NCBI RefSeq assembly: GCF_013870525.1
Contig: NZ_JACBXD010000057.1
Span: 1 to 51,011, forward strand
Origin: Amycolatopsis pittospori
GTDB lineage: Bacteria > Actinomycetota > Actinomycetes > Mycobacteriales > Pseudonocardiaceae
Direction: 5' to 3'
Length of the DNA: 51,011 nucleotides
Shown here: in pieces, positions 22,704 to 29,714 of the stretch
Position numbering within the stretch: position 1 is the first letter of the stretch
Layout: the number at the start of each line of letters is the position of its first letter
Position numbers and translations under genes: made by a program
Notes under the pieces: model-generated
Told to the model about the DNA's origin: nothing
Database searches by the model: none
Seen by the model: only the letters and a program-made list of their open reading frames with translations

Positions 22704-24611
22704 TCACAACAACTTGAGTTGTTCCGCCGCCGGGACGACGGGCTCCCCGGTGCGCTGCACGGGCATCGTCACCTGCATTCGTTCGCCGTCATCCGCACGG
22801 GCGGCGAAACCGTGCCTGCGCAGCAGAGGACCGACGCGTGCACCCAACCGTCGGCGGTACGACTTCGGGAGATACGCACCGCGCGAATACAGCTCGCGGT
22901 ACTTCGGCACCAGCTCCGGGTACTCCCGGCCGAGCCAGCGCGCGAACCATTCCCGCGCACCCGGCCGCAGATGCAGCGGCAGGACGGTGACCCGCGTGGC
23001 GCCCGCGTCGGCGAGCCGCGCGAACAGGGCGTCGAGCGCTTCCACCGAATCGGTCAGCCACGGCAGCACCGGCGCGACCAGTACCGAACACGGCAACCCG
23101 GCGTCGCGCGCCTTGCGGATCAGTTCGAGCCGGGCTCGCGGGCTCGGCGTCCCCGGTTCGAGGCGGCGCTGCAGATCCTCGTCGAGCAGCGCGAGCGAGA
23201 TCGCGAGACCGGCGGGCACGTCCTTCGACACCGATTCCAGCAGCGGCAGATCCCGCGCCAGCACCGTCCCCTTGGTCAGGATGGACAGCGGAGTACCCGA
23301 GTCCGCGAGCGCGGTGATGATGCGCGGCATCAGCTTGTACCGGCCTTCGGCGCGCTGATACGGATCGGTGTTCGTGCCCATCGCGACGTGCTCCCGTGTC
23401 CAGCTCGGCCGCCGCAACTGCGCGGCCAGCACCTCGGGCGCGTTGACCTTCACGATCACCTGCGTGTCGAAGTCCCGCCCGGAATCGAGGTCCAGGTACG
23501 TGTGGGTGTTCCGCGCGAAGCAGTTGTGCGTGACCATCCCGTCGGCGATGAAGTCGCCGGTGCCGGTGGTGATGTCGAACAACGGCAGCTCGATCCCGAG
23601 CGGTTCGATGGCCGCGACCCGGCGCCGGGTCCGGCCGATCGCGAGGCCGTCGAGCGAGCGTTTCCAGCCGACGGCGGGATCGGCGAGATGGAAGAACCGC
23701 ATCTCCTCCGACGGCCCGCCGAGCAGCTGAACCGTCCACAACGGACGGAACTTGACGTTTTCGGTCCGTACGTATCGGAAACCGAAATTGTCGAGCGCGG
23801 AGCAGAAGGTCGAGACGATGTCCTTCTCGTCGTGGGTGACGCGCAGCGCGCCATGCCGGTAGCTGCCCGCGAGGTCGAACAGTCCGGCGAGGAATCCGCG
23901 CTGCCAATGGGAATCCGGCGACGGCGGCACCTGGACGAAACCGACCGACGCGCCGAAGTCCGGCAGGTACTTGAGCGCGCGGTCCGCGGCGTCCTGCTCG
24001 GCCGAGAATCCGCCGGAACGCAACATTCCGCAGAGGAATCCGGCGCGATAGCCGATGGTGTCGTCCGGGGTGCGGGTGACCTTGCCGACGCCGACGAGTT
24101 CGGTGCCCCCGACCAGATGCGGCCGTTGTGCCGCGCCGAACCTGCTGCCGGTGACATGCTTCCAGCCGCGTCCGGTGAGGAACCGATGGTCGCCACTGGC
24201 CACGATGGACGTTCCGTCGTCCAGTGTCAGGCGGTAGGCGGGTTTGAGCGTCGACCAGTGCGCGAGAACGGTGGTGGGCACCAGCCTGCGCCCCGCGCCG
24301 CGCCCCCGGGTCCCGTAGATCGCGTCGCCGGGCGCCAGGTCGGCCAGCGGTTTCGTCCGGCCGTCGGCCATCAGGACCGGGGTCGCTCCCTCAAGGCAGT
24401 ACGTGCACGCGTGGGAACAGCCGCGGTAGGGATTCACCGTCCAGCCGAACGGGACCCCCGATCCCTCGGGCACCTTGTTCAGTACCGATTTGGCGTGCAC
24501 CTCGTGAAAGGTGACGCCGTCGAACTCGGGTGCGCGCACCGAACGCAGCACCCCGTCCAATCCGGGCAGCACCGGCTCGCCGCCGTCCGCCCGCTGTCGA
24601 TCCCATCGCAC
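22704..24611 (-). CDS. Intein-containing Rv2578c-family radical SAM protein
   Basis: After intein removal the product is about 343 residues, related to spore photoproduct lyase-like radical SAM proteins (COG1533). The N-extein ends in PYRGCSHACTY and the C-extein restarts at CFARNTHTYLDLD; splicing restores CxxxCxxC followed by FARNTH, the 4Fe-4S ligand motif. Later are NAPEVLAAQLRR, AMGTNTDPYQRAEGRYKLMPRI and ILTKGTVLARDLPLL, typical of the family. The GTG at 24611 gives the usual VRWDxQR start; a GTG at 24629 is possible but lies inside a LexA-like box. The reaction is unknown; the family and boxes suggest a DNA-damage role (inference). Confidence 0.9.
   Translation of the reverse strand: MRWDRQRADGGEPVLPGLDGVLRSVRAPEFDGVTFHEVHAKSVLNKVPEGSGVPFGWTVNPYRGCSHACTYCLEGATPVLMADGRTKPLADLAPGDAIYGTRGRGAGRRLVPTTVLAHWSTLKPAYRLTLDDGTSIVASGDHRFLTGRGWKHVTGSRFGAAQRPHLVGGTELVGVGKVTRTPDDTIGYRAGFLCGMLRSGGFSAEQDAADRALKYLPDFGASVGFVQVPPSPDSHWQRGFLAGLFDLAGSYRHGALRVTHDEKDIVSTFCSALDNFGFRYVRTENVKFRPLWTVQLLGGPSEEMRFFHLADPAVGWKRSLDGLAIGRTRRRVAAIEPLGIELPLFDITTGTGDFIADGMVTHNCFARNTHTYLDLDSGRDFDTQVIVKVNAPEVLAAQLRRPSWTREHVAMGTNTDPYQRAEGRYKLMPRIITALADSGTPLSILTKGTVLARDLPLLESVSKDVPAGLAISLALLDEDLQRRLEPGTPSPRARLELIRKARDAGLPCSVLVAPVLPWLTDSVEALDALFARLADAGATRVTVLPLHLRPGAREWFARWLGREYPELVPKYRELYSRGAYLPKSYRRRLGARVGPLLRRHGFAARADDGERMQVTMPVQRTGEPVVPAAEQLKLL
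23523..24398 (-). other. Intein with degenerate LAGLIDADG endonuclease
   Basis: A 292-residue intein starting at Cys1 (CLEGATPVLMADG, block A) and ending in FIADGMVTHN, whose His-Asn is the block G end, followed by Cys+1 of the extein. Block B is visible in TSIVASGDHRFLTG with its His. Two LAGLIDADG-like motifs occur, FLCGMLRSGG and FLAGLFDLAG, but both lack the catalytic acidic residue at the eighth motif position (Gly and Ala). Splicing residues are complete, so splicing is expected while DNA cleavage is not. Confidence 0.9.
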
Positions 24612-24619
24612 CCGGCCAG

Positions 24620-24635
24620 TCGAACACACGTTCTA
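24620..24635. promoter_or_regulatory. LexA-like SOS box, proximal
   Basis: TCGAACACACGTTCTA matches the actinobacterial LexA consensus TCGAAC-N4-GTTCGA at 11 of 12 fixed positions. It lies 9 bases upstream of the chosen start of the radical SAM gene and 24 bases (centre to centre) from a second box. Confidence 0.7.
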
Positions 24636-24643
24636 ACCACGTG

Positions 24644-24659
24644 TCAAACAGGTGTTCGA
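24644..24659. promoter_or_regulatory. LexA-like SOS box, distal
   Basis: TCAAACAGGTGTTCGA matches TCGAAC-N4-GTTCGA at 11 of 12 fixed positions. Together with the proximal box it covers the promoter of the intein-containing radical SAM gene. No other gene starts here, so control of that gene is the simplest reading. Confidence 0.7.
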
Positions 24660-24677
24660 ACGAGGGTGATCTTTCCC

Positions 24678-24739
24678 GCATTTAGTCCTCTGGTTGCGGT
24701 AGTTGCACACGCAACTACCGCAACCAGAGGACTAAATGC
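24678..24739. repeat. Perfect 29-bp inverted repeat
   Basis: Arms 24678-24706 and 24711-24739 are perfect complements with loop ACAC, the longest hairpin in the window. It ends 5 bases from the stop codon of the sucrase/ferredoxin-like gene (minus strand), where it could terminate it. The arm end GACTAAATGC is shared with the 26-base direct repeats at 36412 and 36596. No T-run is present. Confidence 0.88.
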
Positions 24740-24744
24740 AGAGG

Positions 24745-25692
24745 TCAGAGCTTGGTGATGTTCTCCGTGACGTACCCGGCGGGCTGGATCAGGCCGGAGC
24801 AGCGGCTCTCTCCGCGCGGCGTCGCCGACCGGCGGCGCACCGTCACGGAGTAGAAGTCCTCGCCGCCGCGCACGGTGACCACGCGCGCGTCGGATTCGAG
24901 CAGCGGCTCCTCCTGGACGGCGATCACGTCGTCCAGGCCGGACAGGTTCGTCTGCCGCCGGATCGCGATCTCGGCGAACTGCGACCACGCCGTCCGGGCC
25001 GACGTCCGGCCGCGGAGCTGATCCGGCTCGACCTGCCCGCGCAACGCGGATTTGGCGACGAGCGCCGCCTCGGCCGGGTTGAGCTGGCCGTGGAGGAAAC
25101 CGTCGGGGACGACGAGGAGGTTGCCCGCCCAGCGATCGCCGCCGACGTGGCTGACCTCCCAGGATCGGCCCGGGTGGTTGGTGTTGAGCGCCGCGGCCAG
25201 CGGCCGGCCCAGTACCGCGCAGCACATGTCCTTGGTGCCGTGCGTGCAGACCAGGAACAGCGGCCCGAGCACGGGTTCGCCGAAGCCGCCGAGCCCGTCG
25301 GCGACGGCTTGGAGGTCCAGCTCGGCCAGTTCCGCGAGGTCGCGGATCTCCAGGCGTTCCAGCCAGCGGTTGCCCGGTTCGCCCCCGCCGACGTAGACGA
25401 CGCGGGGACGGTCCGGGTCACGCTGATGCTTGCCGGGACGCCGGATCAGCAGCGGGCGGAGCCCATGGGACCGTCTCAGGTTCTCGAGCAGCTCGCGGCG
25501 CTCGGCGGGGAATGCCTCGTCGAGAATGTTTTCCAGCGCGTCCGCGGGCCAGGGGCCCGGCTGCTCGATCAGCAGCCAGCAGCGCATGTCGGCCGCGGTA
25601 CCGGCGGGGCTCGCGCCCAGCATGCGCGCGACGGTCGCGCAGCCCGGCAACGCGGCGGGCGGCGCTTGCGTGTCCGAGAGCTGAGCGGTCAT
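24745..25692 (-). CDS. Sucrase/ferredoxin-like family protein
   Basis: Protein of 315 residues matching the sucrase/ferredoxin-like family, a thioredoxin-like 2Fe-2S ferredoxin fold. The Cys-rich cluster is LFLVCTHGTKDMCCAVLGRP and the second signature is HVGGDRWAGNLLVVPDG. An additional N-terminal Cys (DMRCWLLIEQPG) is typical. Despite the family name, sucrase activity is not established for most members; an electron-transfer role is more likely. A DtxR/IdeR-like box lies 25 bases upstream of the ATG, which suggests expression under iron limitation. Confidence 0.87.
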   Translation of the reverse strand: MTAQLSDTQAPPAALPGCATVARMLGASPAGTAADMRCWLLIEQPGPWPADALENILDEAFPAERRELLENLRRSHGLRPLLIRRPGKHQRDPDRPRVVYVGGGEPGNRWLERLEIRDLAELAELDLQAVADGLGGFGEPVLGPLFLVCTHGTKDMCCAVLGRPLAAALNTNHPGRSWEVSHVGGDRWAGNLLVVPDGFLHGQLNPAEAALVAKSALRGQVEPDQLRGRTSARTAWSQFAEIAIRRQTNLSGLDDVIAVQEEPLLESDARVVTVRGGEDFYSVTVRRRSATPRGESRCSGLIQPAGYVTENITKL

Positions 25693-25716
25693 CGGCTGAC
25701 CACTCCGGACTTGACC

Positions 25717-25735
25717 TTAGGCATGCCTTAGCTTA
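25717..25735. promoter_or_regulatory. DtxR/IdeR-like iron box
   Basis: On the minus strand the site reads TAAGCTAAGGCATGCCTAA, matching the 19-base consensus TTAGGTTAGGCTAACCTAA at 13 positions, with the GGCATGCC centre palindromic. It sits between the ATG of the sucrase/ferredoxin-like gene and the end of the cupin gene, so it should control the former. Confidence 0.6.
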
Positions 25736-25777
25736 CCCCGCCCGGTCTCCCTTCACACTCCTCGTCCCTTGTGACAT

Positions 25778-26959
25778 TCAGCCGATCGAGAGAAGTCCCT
25801 GCGTGGCGAGCTCACCGAGAAGCGCGCGCACGGTCCCCCGATCGAGTCCGGACACCTCGGCGAGTCGCTTGACCGCCCGCGGAGTGCCGTCGAGCAACGC
25901 CTTCAGCACCGGGCTCGCGGCGTCCGCGAAGACGAACCGGTTCCCGGCCGCGAGCAGGGTCACCCGGCCATCGCCTTCTTCGAGCACCGCCCTCGGGACG
26001 AGGAACCGGACCTCGGTCTCGTCACCGTCCGGCAACAGGCCGGGAGTCGCCGCCCAAGGAAGTCCGACGCGCGGATGCGCCGGGGCCGAGGAGTCTCGAT
26101 CGGCGAGGAACCTGGCGACGACGTCGGAGGTCAGTGCCGCGTCGAGTTCCTTCCGAAGCGCTTCGGACCGGGCTTCGCGCTCCGCGTCCGTCGCAAACCT
26201 CGGCAGGTCCTGGCGGAACGTGGCGCTCGCACGCAGCTTGTCGGCGAGCCAGGCCACCAGATCGACCCCGGTCGCCGGACTGAACCCGAGCGTGAGGTGC
26301 AGCGACATCTCCCCCACCGCCGTGACGTCGTGCCAGTGCCCTCGCGGGACATAGAGGACGTCGCCGTCTTCGAGGATGAAGTCGTCGATCGGCTCACCGG
26401 GCTGCTCCGGCTGTTCGACGTCGCGGTGCAGCGGAGCGGTCCTGGTCGGGCCGTGCATCCGCCAGCGTTTGCGGCCGGCCACCTGGATGATGAAGGCGTC
26501 GTGGTCGTCCCAGTGCACGTCGAAGCCGTGGGTCACGCCCCAGCCCGCGTACAGGTTGACCTGGACGCTCTCGCGGAGGTCGTGCTCCAGGCTCCGGGCG
26601 AGGTCTCCGATCGGGTCGCTGAGTTCCTGGATGGCGTCGAGCACCATGGTCGCGCCGCCTCGGAGGTGCTCCGTGAACGGAGCGGCCTGCAGACGGGGAA
26701 CGGTGCCACTGCGGCGAGTGGGGACGAGGTCGGTGTAGCTCTCCATGGGCACCGGCTGCCCATCGAGTGCCAGGCGCAGCCGCGGGAACTCCAGGCGGTG
26801 CTGCCGGAGGATCGCGTTCAGCGCCGGCCACGGCAGCAGGTCGGCGAACCGGCCCGCGCCGCCTTCGAAACGGCGGTAGGTCTCGCCCTGGACGTCTTGG
26901 AAGAACTGGCTGACCCCGAGCGGAGCCACGAGGTCAGCCAGTGTCGGCGTTCCGGGCAC
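25778..26959 (-). CDS. JmjC-like cupin oxygenase (ROXA/cupin_4 type)
   Basis: Probable Fe(II)/2-oxoglutarate oxygenase of 393 residues. The iron triad is visible as H and D in FDVHWDDHDAFIIQVAG and the distal His in VPRGHWHDV; KRWRMHGP follows the first strand as in JmjC/ROXA proteins. The last ~70 residues form a winged-helix domain (AVKRLAEVSGLDRGTVRALLGELATQGLL), as in ribosomal oxygenases. Its GTG follows directly after the stop codon of a 43-residue peptide gene (TGAGTG), so translation is coupled. ROXA-type enzymes hydroxylate ribosomal proteins; here the coupled peptide is a candidate substrate (inference). Confidence 0.85.
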   Translation of the reverse strand: MPGTPTLADLVAPLGVSQFFQDVQGETYRRFEGGAGRFADLLPWPALNAILRQHRLEFPRLRLALDGQPVPMESYTDLVPTRRSGTVPRLQAAPFTEHLRGGATMVLDAIQELSDPIGDLARSLEHDLRESVQVNLYAGWGVTHGFDVHWDDHDAFIIQVAGRKRWRMHGPTRTAPLHRDVEQPEQPGEPIDDFILEDGDVLYVPRGHWHDVTAVGEMSLHLTLGFSPATGVDLVAWLADKLRASATFRQDLPRFATDAEREARSEALRKELDAALTSDVVARFLADRDSSAPAHPRVGLPWAATPGLLPDGDETEVRFLVPRAVLEEGDGRVTLLAAGNRFVFADAASPVLKALLDGTPRAVKRLAEVSGLDRGTVRALLGELATQGLLSIG

Positions 26960-27091
26960 TCAGCCGTCGTTGCCGTCGTTGTCGGCGGCGGCGCCGTTGG
27001 CCTTCCCGCGATCCGTCGCGGTCGGGATCTTCTCGACCTCCAGCAGCAAACCGCTGACGGGAGCCTGCGTACCTGACTGTTCCTGAGCCAT
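26960..27091 (-). CDS. 43-residue peptide, candidate RiPP precursor
   Basis: Small gene with an ATG preceded by AAGGTGG and ending immediately before the cupin gene. The peptide has a hydrophilic start (MAQEQSGTQAP), a central hydrophobic segment (VSGLLLEVEKIPTA) that could serve as a leader recognition helix or strand, and a C-terminal tail rich in Gly, Ala, Asn and Asp (ANGAAADNDGNDG). It has no Cys and no signal peptide. Its layout (leader-like part, low-complexity core, coupled modifying enzyme) resembles a RiPP precursor with Asn/Asp in the core as possible hydroxylation targets. No protease or exporter is adjacent. Confidence 0.65.
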   Translation of the reverse strand: MAQEQSGTQAPVSGLLLEVEKIPTATDRGKANGAAADNDGNDG

Positions 27092-27262
27092 CCTGCCACC
27101 TTCGGTTAGACGAGCGGACGGACCGAAAATCGGTCTGGAGCGTCGCCAAGCCTACGACACGTTTCGAGAAAATTCACCGCTCAGCAGGGAAAAACGGCCT
27201 TGTGAGCGATCTTCGACACCGTCGTCGGAGTTCACCCGGACAGCGGTTCTAAGCTGCTACCC

Positions 27263-27673
27263 ATGGCTGAACCGGCATCCGTCCCCGCCACCCGGTGGGA
27301 CGTCCTGGCGGCCATCGGCGCGGGCGGCGCGCTGGGCAGTCTGGCGCGCTACGGCCTCTCCGTCGCACTCCCCCATTCCCGGGGCCAGTTCGCGTTTTCC
27401 ACCTTCGCCGCCAACGTTTCCGGCTGCCTGCTGATCGGCGTCCTGATGGCACTGCTGACCGCGGCGGCCGACCCGCACCGGTTGCTGCGGCCGTTCCTCG
27501 GGGTCGGGATCCTCGGCGGTTACACCACGTTTTCGACCTACGCGACGGACACACTCGATCTTGTGACGACGGGCCGTCCGTTCACCGGATTGTCGTACGC
27601 GCTCGGCACGGTGGCCTGCGCACTGTTGGCGACCTTCGTCGGACACGAAGTCACCCGCGCGGTGCGGAAATGA
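27263..27673 (+). CDS. crcB: Fluoride channel Fluc/CrcB, subunit 1
   Basis: Membrane protein of 136 residues with four helices. The family motif GGALGSLARYGLS, the Asn in FSTFAANVSGCLLIG and the GILGGYTTFSTYATD segment (Phe-box/Thr-Ser track) are present. Fluc channels let fluoride leave the cytoplasm as antiparallel dimers. It overlaps the second subunit gene by ATGA, consistent with a heterodimer. I saw no fluoride riboswitch upstream (27092-27262); that stretch holds the divergent start regions of this gene and the peptide gene. Confidence 0.95.
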   Translation: MAEPASVPATRWDVLAAIGAGGALGSLARYGLSVALPHSRGQFAFSTFAANVSGCLLIGVLMALLTAAADPHRLLRPFLGVGILGGYTTFSTYATDTLDLVTTGRPFTGLSYALGTVACALLATFVGHEVTRAVRK

Positions 27674-28044
27674 CCGTTCTCTTCGTGGCTTTCGGTGGCG
27701 GCCTCGGTGCGATCCTGCGCTATCTGACCGACCTGCGCGTGCGGGAACGGCGAGGGTCCGCGTTCCCCTGGGGCACGGTGACGGTCAACATCGCCGGCTC
27801 GGCGATCCTCGGGGTCCTGACCGGCTGGGCGCTGCACGGCGGCCAGCCGGACGCGGTCCGCTCGCTGCTGGCGATCGGTTTCTGCGGCGGGCTCACGACG
27901 TTCTCGACGTTCGGGTACGAAACGCTGCGGCTGTTCACCGAAAAGGCGCGCCCGCGGGCCGTGCTGAACGTCGTCCTCACGGTGGTCGCCGGGCTGGCCG
28001 CGGCGACCGCCGGACTCCTGCTCGCCGCCGCCGTCTGGCACTGA
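27670..28044 (+). CDS. crcB: Fluoride channel Fluc/CrcB, subunit 2
   Basis: Four-helix membrane protein of 124 residues with GGGLGAILRYLTDL, the Asn in WGTVTVNIAGSAILG and FCGGLTTFSTFGYET. Start chosen at the ATG overlapping the first subunit's stop (27670-27673). The pair probably forms a heterodimeric channel, as in other Gram-positive bacteria with adjacent crcB genes. It ends one base before the convergent MarR gene. Confidence 0.94.
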   Translation: MTVLFVAFGGGLGAILRYLTDLRVRERRGSAFPWGTVTVNIAGSAILGVLTGWALHGGQPDAVRSLLAIGFCGGLTTFSTFGYETLRLFTEKARPRAVLNVVLTVVAGLAAATAGLLLAAAVWH

Positions 28045-28045
28045 C

Positions 28046-28471
28046 TCAGTCTTCGGGCGCCATCCGCCACGCGGCCGCCGCGATCGCCTCCCGCTGTTCG
28101 ACCGGGAGACCGGCCGCCATCTCCTCCAGCTTCTCGACGACGCCTTCGTGAGCGGCGTTCGCGAGCCGGAGCCCTTCCGCGGTCAGCGTGATCTTCAGCG
28201 CGCGGCGATCGCAGGAATCCGCGACGCGCTCGACGAGTTCCCGCCGCTGCACGCGGTCCACCAGGCCGGTGACGCTGGATTTCTCCAGGTTCAGCATCCG
28301 GCCGAGATCGGTCATCCCGACCCCGGTCTCGCCCTGCGCCAGCACGCAGAGCAGCTGCGCCTGCTGCGGCGTGAGGTCGTACGAGCGGCCGACGTCGATG
28401 AACGCGCGCTGCACGAGATGCGAAAGGCGTACCAGCGCGGTGGCGAACCCGAGGTCTTCGGCCGTGGTCAT
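28046..28471 (-). CDS. MarR-family transcriptional regulator
   Basis: Regulator of 141 residues with the winged-helix core LTPQQAQLLCVLAQGETGVGMTDLGRMLNLEKSSVTGLVDRVQRRELVER and the wing DRRALKITLTAEG, followed by a dimerisation helix. It is divergent from an FAD oxidoreductase gene, and their 86-base spacer contains repeated GTTCG/CGAAC elements. It likely represses that gene and itself. The ligand is unknown; MarR proteins often sense phenolics or oxidants. Confidence 0.92.
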   Translation of the reverse strand: MTTAEDLGFATALVRLSHLVQRAFIDVGRSYDLTPQQAQLLCVLAQGETGVGMTDLGRMLNLEKSSVTGLVDRVQRRELVERVADSCDRRALKITLTAEGLRLANAAHEGVVEKLEEMAAGLPVEQREAIAAAAWRMAPED

Positions 28472-28484
28472 GACCGAAGTCTAC

Positions 28485-28548
28485 TTGACGGTGGTTCGGA
28501 GTACGAACTAATGTAGTTCGCAGTACCAACATTCCGTACTACGAACTA
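28485..28548 (+). promoter_or_regulatory. Promoter with embedded MarR operator repeats
   Basis: TTGACG (28485-28490) and TAATGT (28509-28514) form a sigma-70-like promoter with an 18-base spacer for the FAD oxidoreductase. The spacer holds GTTCGGAGTACGAAC (28494-28508), a 5-5-5 inverted repeat. Related elements follow at 28514-28530 (TAGTTCGCAGTACCAAC) and 28536-28548 (GTACTACGAACTA). Binding across the spacer and start region would block transcription. Confidence 0.65.
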
Positions 28549-28557
28549 GGGGGTACC

Positions 28558-29634
28558 ATGACCACGACAGTGGCCGTCATCGGCGGGGGATACGGCGGCA
28601 CGACCGTCGCGAAGGAACTGGACGCGTTCGCCGACGTCGTCCTCGTCGAGCCGCGCGAGGACTTCGTCCACCACGTCGCCGCGTTGCGCGGGCTCGTCGA
28701 TCCCGAGTGGACGGACCGGCTCTTCTACCCGTACGCGCGGCTTCTCGACCGAGGCCGGGTGATCCGTGACCGCGCGGCGCGCGTGGACCAGGGCGGCGTC
28801 ACCCTCGGCTCGGGTGAGCGGCTGACACCGGACTACACCGTGCTCGCGACCGGCTCGGCGTACCCGTTCCCGGCGAAGATCGATTTCGAGGACAGCGCCG
28901 CGGCGAAGGCCAAGATCCGTGCCACGCGAGAAGACCTGGCGAGCGCGGAGAAGGTGCTGCTACTCGGCGCGGGTCCGGTAGGGCTCGAACTGGCAGGCGA
29001 GATCAAAGCGGTGTGGCCGGAGAAGGGCGTGACGATCGTCGACCCGGCGACGGGAATCCTGCCCGGCTTCCCGGACGAGTTCCGTGCCGAAGTCCGCCGG
29101 CAGCTCGACGAATTGGGCGTCGAACTGCTGCTCGGGACCTCGCTGACCGAGTCGCCGGTCTCCGAACCGGGGCAGGCGAAGACGTTCACCGCTTCGTTGA
29201 CCTCGGGCGGCGAGGTGACCGCCGACCTGTGGTTCCAGTGCTTCGGCGGCGCGCCGCACACGGCGTACCTCGACGGCGACCTGTCCGCCGCGCGCCGGCC
29301 GAACGGCCAGGTGGAGGTGACCGCCGAACTGCTGGTGCCCGGACAGCGGCGGGTGTTCGCGCTCGGCGACATCACCGCGCTGCCGGAGGCGAAACTGGCG
29401 AAGTCGGCCGGTGACCACGCGGAGGTCGTCGTGGCCAACATCCGGGCGCTGGCCGAGGGCGGCGAGCTGCGGACGTACACGCCGGGCGGGCCGATGATCT
29501 CGCTCCCGCTCGGGCCTTCCGGAGGCGCGACCTACGCGGAGGAGGTCGGCGTCCTGGACGCGGCGACGACGTCGGAGATCAAGGGGTCGCACATGATGGC
29601 TTCGCGGTACGAGGAGCTCTTCGGTCTCAAGTGA
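28558..29634 (+). CDS. FAD-dependent pyridine nucleotide-disulfide-type oxidoreductase (AIF/NDH-2-like)
   Basis: Protein of 358 residues with the N-terminal FAD motif VAVIGGGYGGTTVAKEL, a second Rossmann motif for NAD(P)H (VLLLGAGPVGLELAGEI) and the C-terminal FAD contact VFALGDITALPEAKLAKSAGDHAEVV. No CxxxxC redox pair is seen, and the length fits AIF/FSP1-like or single-component NDH-2-like enzymes that pass electrons to quinones. No C-terminal membrane anchor is clear. It is controlled, by context, by the divergent MarR regulator. The physiological acceptor is unknown. Confidence 0.88.
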   Translation: MTTTVAVIGGGYGGTTVAKELDAFADVVLVEPREDFVHHVAALRGLVDPEWTDRLFYPYARLLDRGRVIRDRAARVDQGGVTLGSGERLTPDYTVLATGSAYPFPAKIDFEDSAAAKAKIRATREDLASAEKVLLLGAGPVGLELAGEIKAVWPEKGVTIVDPATGILPGFPDEFRAEVRRQLDELGVELLLGTSLTESPVSEPGQAKTFTASLTSGGEVTADLWFQCFGGAPHTAYLDGDLSAARRPNGQVEVTAELLVPGQRRVFALGDITALPEAKLAKSAGDHAEVVVANIRALAEGGELRTYTPGGPMISLPLGPSGGATYAEEVGVLDAATTSEIKGSHMMASRYEELFGLK

Positions 29635-29646
29635 GTGCCGTCGCGC

Positions 29647-29703
29647 GTGCAATGAACGACCCGTTACTTGCAAATTTTGCGAGTAACGGGTCATTCATTG
29701 CAC
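29647..29703. repeat. Inverted repeat with 22-base arms
   Basis: Arms 29647-29668 and 29682-29703 pair at 21 of 22 positions. It lies 12 bases after the FAD oxidoreductase stop and 11 bases after the convergent F420-type gene's stop, so it would serve both genes as a terminator. The core contains GACCCGTTACT. It is lower in GC than the surroundings and has no T-run. Confidence 0.8.
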
Positions 29704-29714
29704 TTAGGGACGCG

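Noticed and set aside
22719..24758. 679-codon open frame opposite the radical SAM gene
   Set aside because: Shadow frame; the opposite strand holds clear radical SAM and intein motifs.
27092..27262. Fluoride riboswitch before the crcB pair
   Set aside because: The conserved GAUGG and CCGCU-type core of the crcB motif is not visible.
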